This document shows, one piece after another, positions 1-9,344 of a stretch of DNA of 64,000 bases. Numbering within the stretch: position 1 is the first letter of the stretch; each line of letters starts with the position of its first letter. The notes below the pieces were generated by a model. It was not told the DNA's origin and made no database searches. It saw only the letters and a program-made list of their open reading frames with translations. This DNA comes from Rothia sp. ZJ932 (GTDB taxonomy: Bacteria > Actinomycetota > Actinomycetes > Actinomycetales > Micrococcaceae), in NCBI RefSeq assembly GCF_016924835.1, contig NZ_CP070480.1, positions 806,001 to 870,000 on the forward strand, written 5' to 3'. Both the position numbers and the translations under genes were made by a program.

Positions 1-1
1 G

Positions 2-1708
2 TGTGTACTTGCAGGTGCGGGCACCGGTAAAACCAGAGCTATCACCCACCGCATTGCCTACGGCATCGCCATCGGCAGGTACGTACCTCAGCGCGTCCTT
101 GCCCTTACCTTCACCAACCGCGCAGCGGATGAAATGCGGGTACGACTGCGTCAACTGGGCGCGGTAGGGGTGCAAACGAGAACCTTTCACGCCGCAGCGC
201 TGCGTCAGGTGCAGTACTTTTGGCCGCAGGCAGTGGGCGGACCACCACCCACTATCGTGCCCCACAAAGCTCAGCTGATTACCGAAGCAGCCAACCGTCT
301 ACGGCTGACCACAGACCGCGCGACCGTTCGTGATCTCGCCGCCCAGATTGAGTGGGCGAAGGTGAAAGTTCTCACCCCTGATACCTTGCTACCGCACCTA
401 GAAGGGCGCGCGCTGCCTAATAACATGTCAGCCCTTGATCTGGTGCGACTCTACCGCACCTACGAAGAACTCAAAGACGAACGCCACCTCATTGATTTTG
501 AGGACGTTCTCTTGCTGGCTGTCTCTTTTCTCGAAGATGACGAGACAATCGCAGCGGCTGTGCGCTCGCAGTACCGACACTTTGTGGTGGACGAGTACCA
601 GGACGTTTCGCCCCTGCAGCAGCGCTTGCTGACCGCGTGGTTGGGTAACCGAAATGATCTGTGCGTGGTGGGCGATGCTTCGCAGACCATTTACTCTTTT
701 ACCGGGGCAACCAGCAGGTTTCTGACGGAGTTTCGCACCCGCTATGAGAACGCCCAACAGGTCAAACTGGTGCGCGACTACCGCTCAACGCATACGGTAG
801 TTGAGCTGGCAAACACCCTTTTGAATGCCCGTAAAGCGCAGCGAGATTCAACTCCCGGTAGCTGGGCTAAGCCCCTAGAGCTGGTGGCTCAGTGCGGTAC
901 AGGCCCTGCTGCTGACTGGATCGAGGCAGCGGATGATGAAGATGAAGCCCACCGTATTGCCCGCGATATCAAAGAACTCATCTCCTACAACAAGGTGCAT
1001 GCTCGCGATATAGCGGTACTTTTTCGAACTAACGCGCAATCGGCTGCCCTTGAACAGGCTCTGAGCGAACACGGTATTAACTATCAGCTGCGCGGTGCCG
1101 AACAGTTTTTTGCCCGTCCTGAGGTTCGCAATGCACTTACCTTATTGCGTAATTCAGCCCAGGCGCAGACAGGGGAGAAGACTCCCAATTTTGTGCGCGA
1201 TGTGCTGAAATCTTTGGGGTATTCCGATAAAGCCCCGGCATCTTCGGGGGCGGTGCGCGCCAAATGGGAGTCTCTTGCCGCTCTAGTATCAATGGCTGAT
1301 TCGCTCACTGCGGTGCGAGACAAAGAAATCGAACAGGCACAGTCGAACGGTGCCAGCGAGCTACCCGCCCCGCTGTCTTTGCACGAGTTCGTGGCGCACC
1401 TTGCCCAGCGTCTTGCCAACCAGGACGCCCCCTCCATGGACGGCGTCACCCTCGCCTCCCTGCACGCAGCGAAAGGTCTGGAATGGGAAGCGGTCTATCT
1501 CTGCGGACTCAATGAGGGGCTCATGCCCATCTCTTTCGCTAAGACCAGCGATGACATCGATGAAGAACGCCGCCTGCTTTATGTTGGTATCACCCGTGCC
1601 CGCAAGTACATCACCTTTTCCTGGTCACTGTCACGCACCCCCGGCGGGCGCCCCAACCGTAAGCGTTCCCGCTTTTTGGACGCGCTCGCTCCACAGAGCA
1701 TTTACTAA
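2..1708 (+). CDS. uvrD2: UvrD/Rep-family ATP-dependent DNA helicase (UvrD2-like), 5' end outside window
   Basis: Superfamily 1A 3'-5' DNA helicase, expected to unwind DNA during repair. The open frame runs from base 2, so the start codon lies upstream; 568 residues are visible. Walker A (AGAGTGKT) is at bases 14-37. DEYQDVSP (motif II), GDASQTIYSFTGA (III), VRDYRSTHTV (IV), SLHAAKGLEWE (V) and LYVGITRARK (VI) follow in order. Only about 30 residues follow motif VI, so the C-terminal HRDC domain seen in many actinobacterial UvrD2 proteins appears absent. The UvrD2 assignment also rests on the following genes (metallopeptidase, DUF2342, PDZ-Lon, UPF0182), a typical actinobacterial order. UvrD2 rather than PcrA/UvrD1 is inference. 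Confidence 0.9.
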   Translation, partial: CVLAGAGTGKTRAITHRIAYGIAIGRYVPQRVLALTFTNRAADEMRVRLRQLGAVGVQTRTFHAAALRQVQYFWPQAVGGPPPTIVPHKAQLITEAANRLRLTTDRATVRDLAAQIEWAKVKVLTPDTLLPHLEGRALPNNMSALDLVRLYRTYEELKDERHLIDFEDVLLLAVSFLEDDETIAAAVRSQYRHFVVDEYQDVSPLQQRLLTAWLGNRNDLCVVGDASQTIYSFTGATSRFLTEFRTRYENAQQVKLVRDYRSTHTVVELANTLLNARKAQRDSTPGSWAKPLELVAQCGTGPAADWIEAADDEDEAHRIARDIKELISYNKVHARDIAVLFRTNAQSAALEQALSEHGINYQLRGAEQFFARPEVRNALTLLRNSAQAQTGEKTPNFVRDVLKSLGYSDKAPASSGAVRAKWESLAALVSMADSLTAVRDKEIEQAQSNGASELPAPLSLHEFVAHLAQRLANQDAPSMDGVTLASLHAAKGLEWEAVYLCGLNEGLMPISFAKTSDDIDEERRLLYVGITRARKYITFSWSLSRTPGGRPNRKRSRFLDALAPQSIY

Positions 1709-1731
1709 TCTACTTCTTGAAAGGTTCGACC

Positions 1732-2328
1732 GTGCCCACTAGATTGCGCGCGTCCGTCCGCAAACCCTCTACCGAGTACCTTCCGGCAACGGACGATCAC
1801 CCGGAACTTGAGATTGTTCGTTCGCCGCGTCGTACTAAAACGGTCTCAGGATCTTTCACGCCCGAGGGGCGGGTACGGCTTTTAGTGCCGGTGCAGACTA
1901 CGGACGATGATATTTGGGAGTACCTGGAACACCTTTTGCCGCGCATCATCCGTCAGAAAGAAACCCAGGACGCGCGTAAGCGTACTTTCGTCAGTAACGA
2001 CTACCTGGTGCAACGGGCACAAAATCTAATTGCGCAGTATCTGCCGGAAGTTGAGCTACCTCAAGAGATCCGATGGGTCACTAACCAATCAACCCGGTGG
2101 GGTTCAGCAACCCCCGCAACCTCGCGCATCCGCCTGAGCCACCTGCTGCAGGGGGCACCGGAGTACGTGATTGACTACGTGCTGCACCACGAGCTGTGCC
2201 ATTTTGTGTACCTGAACCACAGCGCAGCTTTTAGAGGGCTGGAAGCACGTTATCCGCGCACCGCTGAAGCCAGAGCCTTCCTCGAAGGTCTGAGTTTTGG
2301 GCAGCAAAAGAACGCATCTGCTCGCTAG
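1732..2328 (+). CDS. YgjP/SprT-like zinc metallopeptidase (M48-type annotation)
   Basis: Putative zinc metallopeptidase, cytosolic, substrate unknown. The motif HHELCHFVYLNH near residue 155 contains the HExxH zinc site (HELCH), preceded by the WGSATP segment typical of the YgjP/DUF45 group. I choose the GTG at 1732 (198 aa) because AAAGG at 1720-1724 sits about 7 nt before it; an in-frame TTG at 1717 has no ribosome site. It follows the helicase stop by 23 nt and is probably cotranscribed with it. The gene ends at a strong hairpin shared with the convergent DUF2342 gene. The family is clear; physiological role is not known. Confidence 0.85.
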   Translation: MPTRLRASVRKPSTEYLPATDDHPELEIVRSPRRTKTVSGSFTPEGRVRLLVPVQTTDDDIWEYLEHLLPRIIRQKETQDARKRTFVSNDYLVQRAQNLIAQYLPEVELPQEIRWVTNQSTRWGSATPATSRIRLSHLLQGAPEYVIDYVLHHELCHFVYLNHSAAFRGLEARYPRTAEARAFLEGLSFGQQKNASAR

Positions 2329-2337
2329 ATGATAAAG

Positions 2338-2393
2338 AACCACCCGCTGCATGCCCGACAGAAAATATGCGGGCAAAACAGCGGGTGGTTTCT
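2338..2393. terminator. Bidirectional terminator between convergent genes
   Basis: A 12-bp perfect stem (AACCACCCGCTG at 2338-2349 with its complement at 2379-2390), an inner GCCCG/CGGGC stem, and T-rich sequence on both sides. It serves the metallopeptidase on the plus strand and the DUF2342 gene on the minus strand. Confidence 0.85.
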
Positions 2394-2430
2394 TCTACAG
2401 ATAGGTAGCTAGTGAAAGCGTGAACAAACC

Positions 2431-3792
2431 TTAGGGCTTTTCATCGGGCTTGTTGTTGCCTTCTTCATCGGGGGCATCGTACCCACCGGAGAGCAACTTT
2501 TCTAGAGCCGCATCGAAGTCTTCATCGGTGGAGTTGAGGAACTCACTGCGATCCTCAAAAGCCTGAGAATCCTCTAGCTCATCGCTGGTGGGCAGGTTCT
2601 CGGGTGCGTTCCAGAGCTGGTCGCGGGCAGCTGCACCGTGCTCAGACTCGTAGCCGCGCCAGAAGTCGGTTGCCTCGCGGAACTTGCGGGGCTGAACCTT
2701 GAGACCGAGCAGACCCTGAAAGAGGTGCTGGACGGGGCCACCATCAGCGCGTCGGCGGTTCATTACCTCACTCATGCGGACGGTTGAGGGCAGGTTTTTG
2801 GTGGCTTCTTCGGTAACAACGGTTGCCCAGCCATCAATGAGCGCCAGTAAGTTCTCTAAACGGTCGAGAGCAAGTTTTTGATCTTCAGTGTGCTGGGGTT
2901 CGAACATCTCGGCACTGAAGGCTTCTTGAATACGTTCGGGATCCATGGAATCGAGATCGATTTCCATTGCCTGTGACTGCATACGTTCAATATCAACGTG
3001 AATGCCGCGGGCAAAACGCTGAATGAGTGCCATAATGTCTTCGCGCAGCCAGGGAACGGTCTTGTGCAGACGGACGAGGGCAGCCTCACGCACTGCCAGG
3101 TAGAGCATGACTTCTTGGGCTGGAATTTCAAGACCGTTGGTGAACTTCTTGATGGCATCGGGTAGCAGAGCACTACGTCCTGAGACCAGAGGAATACCGA
3201 TATCGGTGGTGGAAAGAACCTCGGTGGAAAGGTGAGCTACGCCCGAGCCGATCTGCATACCGAACATCATGGAACCCAAGTTTCCCATAATGTTGATGCC
3301 ACCGAGCATAGACTTCATCTCTTCAGGAATCTGCGATGAGATAGAAGAGTTCATAGCGGCGGTGGTCTCTTCGGCAACGGGCTGGGCAATCTCAGTCCAG
3401 GTGTCAAAGGAATTCTCAATCCATTCAGCGCGTGACCACGCCTCGGTGGAATACTCCGGACGCGAGAACTCAACCACAGGATCAAGCCATAAATCAGCCA
3501 GCTGTGAGGCGTCTTTAACCGCTGACTTCTGGTTCTCAGTCACAGAAGGATCCTCATTGCTTGCGGCAACCTGACGGGCGTGCTGACGCGCCTGATCCCA
3601 GTTCACGCCCTCACCCTGGTTGCTCATCATGGCAGAGAACTGCCCCATGATGTTCGAAAGCATCGCGGGGTCAAGGGGAATACCCATGTTCTTCATATCA
3701 TCAGCGTTGAAACCGGCACCGCCGTTTTCTGAGAGCTTCTTAAAAAATTCTTCAAAGGGGTCTTGACCGTTGCCAAAAGGATTCTGTGACAT
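2431..3792 (-). CDS. DUF2342-family putative zinc-dependent metalloprotease
   Basis: 453-aa protein of the actinobacterial DUF2342 family, usually annotated as zinc-dependent metalloprotease or putative hydrolase. The N-terminus is Gly/Asn-rich (QNPFGNGQDPFEEFFKKL). The conserved core includes GGINIMGNLGSMMFGMQIG and REAALVRLHKTVPWLRE; the C-terminus is acidic. No canonical HExxH is seen, so proteolytic activity is inferred only from family annotation. The ATG at 3792 is preceded on the minus strand by AGAAAGGT (an SD-like site). It is convergent with the metallopeptidase and divergent from the PDZ-Lon gene, a neighbourhood conserved in actinobacteria. Confidence 0.8.
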   Translation of the reverse strand: MSQNPFGNGQDPFEEFFKKLSENGGAGFNADDMKNMGIPLDPAMLSNIMGQFSAMMSNQGEGVNWDQARQHARQVAASNEDPSVTENQKSAVKDASQLADLWLDPVVEFSRPEYSTEAWSRAEWIENSFDTWTEIAQPVAEETTAAMNSSISSQIPEEMKSMLGGINIMGNLGSMMFGMQIGSGVAHLSTEVLSTTDIGIPLVSGRSALLPDAIKKFTNGLEIPAQEVMLYLAVREAALVRLHKTVPWLREDIMALIQRFARGIHVDIERMQSQAMEIDLDSMDPERIQEAFSAEMFEPQHTEDQKLALDRLENLLALIDGWATVVTEEATKNLPSTVRMSEVMNRRRADGGPVQHLFQGLLGLKVQPRKFREATDFWRGYESEHGAAARDQLWNAPENLPTSDELEDSQAFEDRSEFLNSTDEDFDAALEKLLSGGYDAPDEEGNNKPDEKP

Positions 3793-3919
3793 ACAAGTGT
3801 TACCTTTCTAGAGATTAATGCGTGCAGATTACTTTCAAGCCTACAGTTTTTTGCTGGGTATTTGGTGAGTATCGGCGCTCGCTGCTCGCGCGAACTGCGC
3901 TCGGTGAGAAGAGTCAGGG

Positions 3920-3925
3920 TATTCT
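3920..3925 (+). promoter_or_regulatory. -10 box of a probable leaderless promoter (PDZ-Lon gene)
   Basis: TATTCT followed by 7 nt and then the ATG at 3933. This spacing puts the transcript start at or next to the start codon. No convincing -35 is seen, and the AAAGG at 3926-3930 is too close to the ATG to act as a normal ribosome site. Confidence 0.45.
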
Positions 3926-3932
3926 AAAAGGC

Positions 3933-5054
3933 ATGACTTCATCACCCCGCCGCCGTTTTTTTCGTGCATCGTCAGTATCTTCGGCATCCGCGTCCGCATC
4001 GCAGCCCCGGTGGACGTTGGCACGCACTTGTGGGGCAGTAACCGCTATCTTGACGCTGGGGTCTTTTGCCGTGCCAGTGAAGTATGTAACTGAGCAGCCC
4101 GGCCCTACCTTCAACACCATCGGTGAATACGAGGGCGCGCAGCTGATTGAGATTGAAGGGCGAGAATCACACCCGGTGACGGGCAATCTTGATATGACTA
4201 CGGTATCTGTAGCGGGTGGTCCTAATACCAATATCACTGCTCTGTACGCGCTGGCGAATTTCTTTGATGCAAGTTCAACGGTGCTACCGAGCGATCTTAT
4301 CTACGCTCCGACCGTGACCCACGAAGAAGTGACGGCGCAAAACACCGCGGAGATGACTAACTCTCAGGAGATTGCCCAGGCAGCTGCGCTGAATTATCTG
4401 GGGGAGGACGTGAACGAGAAGCTGGTGGTGAACGATTTAGCCCCCGACAGCGCGAGTAAAGGGCTCCTTGAGCCTGGGGACGTTGTTGTTGCGGTGAACG
4501 GTCAACGCCTGAATAAATACTCTGAGCTGACCGAGCAGGTACAAGCATCTGAGGGGCAAAAGCTGAGCGTCACCGTTGAGCGCGATGGCAAAGAACGCAC
4601 CGTTGAGGTGACCCCTCGTTTTGATGAACAGTCACAAAACTACTTGCTGGGACTGATGATTACCCGCACCTACGATTTTCCTTTCACAGTGAACTATGGG
4701 CTTGAAGAGGTGGGCGGTCCCAGCGCGGGGCTCATGTTTGCCTTGGGTATTATTGACGAGCTGAACAAAGAAGAGATGACCGGTGGCAAGCACTTTGCCG
4801 GCACGGGAACCATTGACTCCGACGGCACTGTTGGCCCTATCGGCGGTGCGCCCCAAAAACTGGTGGGAGCAGCGGACGCCGGTGCCACCGTCTTTTTCCT
4901 GCCCCACGACAACTGCGCTGACGTTACCGGGAAAATCCCGGACGGGCTGACCATCATACCCGTCAAAACCCTCGACGATGCAGCCACCGCACTGAAAGAT
5001 ATCGGTGCCGGACGCGCGTCCGCACAGAGCTTCGACGCCTGCCCTGCGCCCTAA
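3933..5054 (+). CDS. PDZ-domain Lon-like (S16) membrane serine protease
   Basis: 373-aa membrane-anchored protease. An N-terminal Arg/Ser-rich cytosolic tail (MTSSPRRRFFRASS) is followed by one transmembrane segment (about residues 28-50), a PDZ domain (about 150-235, APDSASKGLLEPGDVVVAVNG) and a Lon-type catalytic domain. The catalytic dyad is Ser264 (GGPSAG) and Lys309 (APQKLVGA), 45 residues apart as in Lon. There is no ATPase domain, so it resembles the YlbL/SdrC class of secreted-side Lon-like proteases. The longer reading frame from 3822 is rejected: its extra 37 residues lie over the divergent promoter region. The next gene, UPF0182, is its usual actinobacterial neighbour. Confidence 0.87.
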   Translation: MTSSPRRRFFRASSVSSASASASQPRWTLARTCGAVTAILTLGSFAVPVKYVTEQPGPTFNTIGEYEGAQLIEIEGRESHPVTGNLDMTTVSVAGGPNTNITALYALANFFDASSTVLPSDLIYAPTVTHEEVTAQNTAEMTNSQEIAQAAALNYLGEDVNEKLVVNDLAPDSASKGLLEPGDVVVAVNGQRLNKYSELTEQVQASEGQKLSVTVERDGKERTVEVTPRFDEQSQNYLLGLMITRTYDFPFTVNYGLEEVGGPSAGLMFALGIIDELNKEEMTGGKHFAGTGTIDSDGTVGPIGGAPQKLVGAADAGATVFFLPHDNCADVTGKIPDGLTIIPVKTLDDAATALKDIGAGRASAQSFDACPAP

Positions 5055-5210
5055 ACACCAACAGTCACTGACGTAACACCGTTACTCATCGAGCACTATA
5101 ACTGGCACAATAGAAGGTAAAACTTTATCTGCGGCTCAGCCTGCGGCAAAGCCCCTTCGCAACACCAGAAAACCCGGTGTTGCGCCACCCCCAATCGATG
5201 AGGATTCCTA

Positions 5211-8200
5211 GTGACTACCGGACCATCCCAACCACGGCCCGCCCCATCGGGTAAACGCAAAAACAACACACTGACACTCACACTGATAATCGTTGCAGTG
5301 CTCGTCATGGTCTTTGTTTTTGCCACCCAAATTTACACCGAGGTGCTGTGGTACAACCAGCTCGGCTTCTCCAACGTTTTCGTAACAGAGAACCTCACCA
5401 AAGCCGCTATTTTCGTACTCGGCACCTTACTCATTGCCCTGCCCCTGTGGGTCTCCCTCCGCTACGCTCTCAAGCACGGCAAAGCACCCCAGAGCGCACC
5501 GCGCAGACCCACCACCCCGCGTCCGCGCTTTGACGCCAACGGCAACCCCCTACCACCCCAGCAAGACCCTTTCGCTGACCTGCAGGAGATGTTCAACCAG
5601 AACCTCAACCGCTACCGCAAAAACGCAGACAACGCGTCCAAAGCCCTGACCTGGCTCATTCCCCTGGGCGTAGGTGCCTTCGTCGCAACCTCACTGATGA
5701 CCCACTGGGAAACCGTACTGCTCTTTCTCAACGGAACAGAATTCGGTAGCACCGACCCCGAGTTCGGCAAAGACCTCGGCTTCTACATCTTCACCCTGCC
5801 CTTCTTGAACCTGCTAACCAGCATTGCCGGTTCAGCCATTTTGATTGCAGCCATCGGTGGCGCCTTCGCCCACTACCTCTACGGCGGAATCACCGTTCAT
5901 GACAAAGGCATCGAAACCAGCAAACAGTTCAAGCGCCACGCGGCTCTACTGGTAACCCTCTACCTGCTGGTACGTGGCGCTCGCTACTGGCTGGAGCGTT
6001 ACACCTCGATTCAGGAGCAATCCGGCAAGTGGGCTGGTGCTATGTATACCGATGTGAACGCGATTATTCCCACCCGCTCAATTTTGGCTGTTGCCGCGGT
6101 ACTGGTTGCCCTGCTCTTTATCTACGCTCTGGTGCGTAACCAGTGGCGACTGCCTGTTATTGGCACCGCCCTGCTAGTCATCGTCAGCTTGGTTGTGGGT
6201 GGAATCTACCCCTGGATTATTCAGCGCTTTCAGGTAACCCCCAACGAACAGGCATACGAGAGCGAGTACATTCAGCGCAACATCGATATGACCCGCGCCG
6301 CCTACGGCCTGGATAAAATCGAAGCCAGCGATTATGACGCCACCACTAACGCACCCTCCGGCGCGCTCAAGGGCGAAAGCGAAACCATCTCAAACATCCG
6401 TTTGCTTGACCCCAACGTGGTCTCTGACGCTTTCTCACAGTTGCAGCAGTTCCGCCCTTACTACCAGTTCAACGACAACCTTTCGGTGGATCGTTACGAG
6501 GTAGACGGTGAAATCCAAGACACCGTCATCGCTGCGCGTGAGCTCAATCCCGCCCAGAACGCGTCCTCATCGTGGTTCAACCAGCATGTGGTCTACACCC
6601 ACGGTTACGGCGTAATCGCAGCCTACGGTAACCAGGTCGAATCAGATGGTAAGCCCCGCTTCATACAGTCGGGCATCACCGCAACCGGTGAAATCTCTGA
6701 AGACTACGAACCCCGTATCTACTTTGGTCAGTCATCACCCAGTTACTCGATTGTGGGTGGCGCTGAGGGGGATGAGGCGCTTGAGCTTGACCGCCCAGCA
6801 ACCGCCGGTGATGAAAGTTCAGACGCTAAGTACACCTTTGCCGGTAATGGTGGCCCGAACATCGGCAACGCTTTCAACCGCCTGGCATACGCTATCAAGT
6901 TCCAATCAACTGATATCTTGCTTTCTGACGGTGTGCGCCCTGAATCTCAGATTCTTTACGACCGCAACCCCTCAGAACGCGTGGAAAAGGTCGCTCCTTA
7001 CCTGACCGTTGATGGTAACCCCTACCCGGCGATTATTGATGGTCAGGTGCAGTGGATTGTGGACGCCTACACCACCTCTGACCAGTACCCTTACGCTGAG
7101 AGCGCGCAGCTATCAGATGCAACTAGCGACTCTGAGACAGCAGCCGGTGTGACCCGCGCTCTGCCGCAGGACGAGGTCAACTACATCCGCAACTCCGTCA
7201 AGGCAACCGTGAACGCTTACGACGGTTCGGTGACACTATACGCCTGGGATGAAGAAGACCCGATTTTGCAGGCATGGCAGAAAGTGTTCCCCGGTAACCT
7301 TAAGAGCTACAGCGAGATGAGCGCTGAGCTTATGGACCACGTGCGCTACCCGCAGGATCTGTTTAAGGTTCAGCGTGAGATGCTCAACGCCTACCACGTG
7401 ACTAACTCCGGCAGCCTTTACGCTGGCGATGATGTGTGGTCAACTCCGAAGGACCCGACAGTAAATAACGATCAGCCGCTGCCGCCCTACTACTTGTCTT
7501 TGCAGATACCCGGTCAGAAGCAGGCGTCCTTCTCACTCACCACCTCTTTTATTCCTCAGCAGTCTGATTCGAACACCCGTAACGTGATGTACGGCTTCCT
7601 CTCAGCGAACGGTGATGCCGGTACCGGCAAGGACGGTGAACGCAGTGAGGATTACGGCAAGCTGACCCTTTTGGAGATGCCTCGATCGTCCGTTGTTCCC
7701 GGCCCCGGTCAGGCGCAGAATAACTTCAACTCTGATGCTGATGTATCAACTGAGCTGAACCTGCTGCGTCGCGGTGCTTCGGACGTTATTAACGGTAACC
7801 TGCTGACCCTGCCCGTGGGTGGGGGTATCTTGTACGTTCAGCCGGTCTATGTGCAGTCATCGGGCGACTCTGCCTACCCGACCCTGCGTCGCGTGCTAGT
7901 GAGCTTCGGTGACAAGGTGGGTTTTGCTCCTACTTTGGAAGAGGCGTTGAACGAGGTCTTCGGCGGTAACTCTGGTGCTGCTGTTGCTGAGGATGCTGGC
8001 GTGAATGAATCTGCTGCGGCTCGGGCTGAGTCTGCTGATGCTGAGGAAAGCTCATCTGATGATTCTTCTGCCAGTGCGGTTGATTCCCGTTCATTGAAGG
8101 AGGCTCTGACCGATGCCAACCAGGCGATGAAGGATTCAGATGCCGCTATGAAGGCTGGCGACTGGTCAGCTTACGGTGAGGCTCAGGACCGTTTGCAGGA

Positions 8201-8273
8201 GGCACTCGACCGCGCTGTTGAGGCAGACAGCGGTGTAGGCACTGGCGCAGAAGAGGAAAACTCCGACAACTAG
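5211..8273 (+). CDS. UPF0182 family large integral membrane protein
   Basis: 1020-aa protein of the UPF0182 family, function unknown. The N-terminal third has about seven hydrophobic segments (for example NTLTLTLIIVAVLVMVFVFA). A long soluble domain follows (PNEQAYESEYIQRNIDMTRAAYGLDKI and QQFRPYYQFND are family-typical stretches), then a Ser/Ala/Glu-rich acidic tail after residue 920. GTG start at 5211 has GAGGA at 5199-5203. Codon choice drifts from C-ending to T/G-ending codons along the gene. It follows the PDZ-Lon gene and ends at a strong terminator. Membrane location is clear; biochemical role is not known. Confidence 0.85.
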   Translation: MTTGPSQPRPAPSGKRKNNTLTLTLIIVAVLVMVFVFATQIYTEVLWYNQLGFSNVFVTENLTKAAIFVLGTLLIALPLWVSLRYALKHGKAPQSAPRRPTTPRPRFDANGNPLPPQQDPFADLQEMFNQNLNRYRKNADNASKALTWLIPLGVGAFVATSLMTHWETVLLFLNGTEFGSTDPEFGKDLGFYIFTLPFLNLLTSIAGSAILIAAIGGAFAHYLYGGITVHDKGIETSKQFKRHAALLVTLYLLVRGARYWLERYTSIQEQSGKWAGAMYTDVNAIIPTRSILAVAAVLVALLFIYALVRNQWRLPVIGTALLVIVSLVVGGIYPWIIQRFQVTPNEQAYESEYIQRNIDMTRAAYGLDKIEASDYDATTNAPSGALKGESETISNIRLLDPNVVSDAFSQLQQFRPYYQFNDNLSVDRYEVDGEIQDTVIAARELNPAQNASSSWFNQHVVYTHGYGVIAAYGNQVESDGKPRFIQSGITATGEISEDYEPRIYFGQSSPSYSIVGGAEGDEALELDRPATAGDESSDAKYTFAGNGGPNIGNAFNRLAYAIKFQSTDILLSDGVRPESQILYDRNPSERVEKVAPYLTVDGNPYPAIIDGQVQWIVDAYTTSDQYPYAESAQLSDATSDSETAAGVTRALPQDEVNYIRNSVKATVNAYDGSVTLYAWDEEDPILQAWQKVFPGNLKSYSEMSAELMDHVRYPQDLFKVQREMLNAYHVTNSGSLYAGDDVWSTPKDPTVNNDQPLPPYYLSLQIPGQKQASFSLTTSFIPQQSDSNTRNVMYGFLSANGDAGTGKDGERSEDYGKLTLLEMPRSSVVPGPGQAQNNFNSDADVSTELNLLRRGASDVINGNLLTLPVGGGILYVQPVYVQSSGDSAYPTLRRVLVSFGDKVGFAPTLEEALNEVFGGNSGAAVAEDAGVNESAAARAESADAEESSSDDSSASAVDSRSLKEALTDANQAMKDSDAAMKAGDWSAYGEAQDRLQEALDRAVEADSGVGTGAEEENSDN

Positions 8274-8296
8274 CCGGTAAGTACCCCTAGAAAACA

Positions 8297-8368
8297 GTTT
8301 CCCCGTTTCGCACCTGTCTACCTACCTAACGGTGGGTGGGCAGGGTGCGAGGCGGGGAAACTTTTGTT
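8297..8368 (+). terminator. Rho-independent terminator of the UPF0182 gene
   Basis: GTTTCCCCG at 8297-8305 pairs with CGGGGAAAC at 8353-8361. The inner arms CGCACC/GGTGCG and CTACC/GGTGG extend the stem, and CTTTTGTTT follows. Confidence 0.75.
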
Positions 8369-8437
8369 TAACTCCCTGGTAGTTGAGTGAGGCACCTGCT
8401 TATAATTGTGTTTTAGCTCTCAAATGCCAGTTTTGGT

Positions 8438-8466
8438 TTGCGCCGGTGAAAAAGGGCGTGTAGAGT
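8438..8466 (+). promoter_or_regulatory. Promoter of tRNA-fMet
   Basis: TTGCGC at 8438-8443 and TAGAGT at 8461-8466 are separated by exactly 17 nt, about 13 nt before the tRNA 5' end. Confidence 0.5.
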
Positions 8467-8478
8467 AAATATCAACGC

Positions 8479-8880
<402 letters not shown>

Positions 8881-8886
8881 GGCGAA

Positions 8887-8915
8887 AGTCTATCGTCAAT
8901 ACGATAACACCGCAA
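8887..8915 (-). promoter_or_regulatory. Promoter of the minus-strand HTH gene (leaderless type)
   Basis: On the minus strand TTGCGG (8915-8910), 17 nt, then TAGACT (8892-8887), then 6 nt to the ATG at 8880. This spacing predicts a transcript beginning at about the start codon. Confidence 0.55.
8891..8906. promoter_or_regulatory. Inverted repeat TATCGT-N4-ACGATA, candidate operator
   Basis: Perfect 6-bp arms at 8891-8896 and 8901-8906. The repeat overlaps the -10 box and spacer of the minus-strand HTH promoter, the position expected for an autorepression operator. Confidence 0.5.
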
Positions 8916-8932
8916 GCATAAAACGATGGAAA

Positions 8933-8981
8933 GTTCTGAAAAAGAGAACATTTATCCTTGATTGATTCTGAAAACAAGAAT
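8933..8981. promoter_or_regulatory. Two copies of a 17-bp operator-like inverted repeat
   Basis: GTTCTGAAAAAGAGAAC at 8933-8949 and ATTCTGAAAACAAGAAT at 8965-8981. Each has 5-bp arms and a 7-bp centre, and they share TTCTGAAAA-N2-AGAA. Their centres are 32 bp apart, about three helical turns. The second copy lies between the -35 and -10 boxes of the plus-strand HTH gene. Confidence 0.55.
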
Positions 8982-8986
8982 ATAGT
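8958..8986 (+). promoter_or_regulatory. Promoter of the plus-strand HTH gene (leaderless type)
   Basis: TTGATT at 8958-8963, exactly 17 nt, TATAGT at 8981-8986, then 8 nt to the ATG at 8995. No ribosome site is present before the ATG. Confidence 0.55.
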
Positions 8987-8994
8987 TCTTAATT

Positions 8995-9236
8995 ATGGCA
9001 GAACACCTGACAATCCAACAGATCGTAGCCCGCAACGTCCGCACCCAAGCCCGCCACAGGAAACTCAAATACAGGGATATAGGTGCAATCCTCGGAAAAA
9101 GTAGACCTGTTATCCAAAGCAGGATGTCAGGCAGCGTCGAGTTCAGAATCAGCGAACTCGAAACCCTTGCAACAGAGAGAATCTAGAAGTTATGGACTTC
9201 TTCGCAGGAACCACACACCGAGACAACAACACCTGA
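8995..9236 (+). pseudogene. Small XRE-like HTH regulator, single-base frameshift
   Basis: Frame one gives 63 aa starting MAEHLTIQQIVARNVRTQAR with an HTH (YRDIGAILGKSRPVIQSRMS), then stops at 9186 right after LETLATERI. Reading one base earlier from about 9171 continues NRENLEVMDFFAGTTHRDNN to a TGA at 9234-9236, exactly the helix and FFAG ending expected for this class. The shift is explained by losing one A from an AAA run at 9171-9172. This is either a real inactivating mutation or a sequencing error. The intact product would be about 80 aa, the partner of the divergent HTH gene in a Cro/CI-like arrangement. Confidence 0.65.
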
Positions 9237-9344
9237 TAACCAAAAATTTTTAAAAAATATCCGTCCCCAGCCCGCCGATTCGGTCATCTCAGTGCATATA
9301 CATAATGACGGGTTAAAACGCTTAAACTTTGAGCTTTTCAATGA

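Noticed and set aside
8401-8406. TATAAT as the tRNA-fMet promoter
   Set aside because: No -35 at a suitable distance, and TTGCGC-N17-TAGAGT is better placed before the tRNA.
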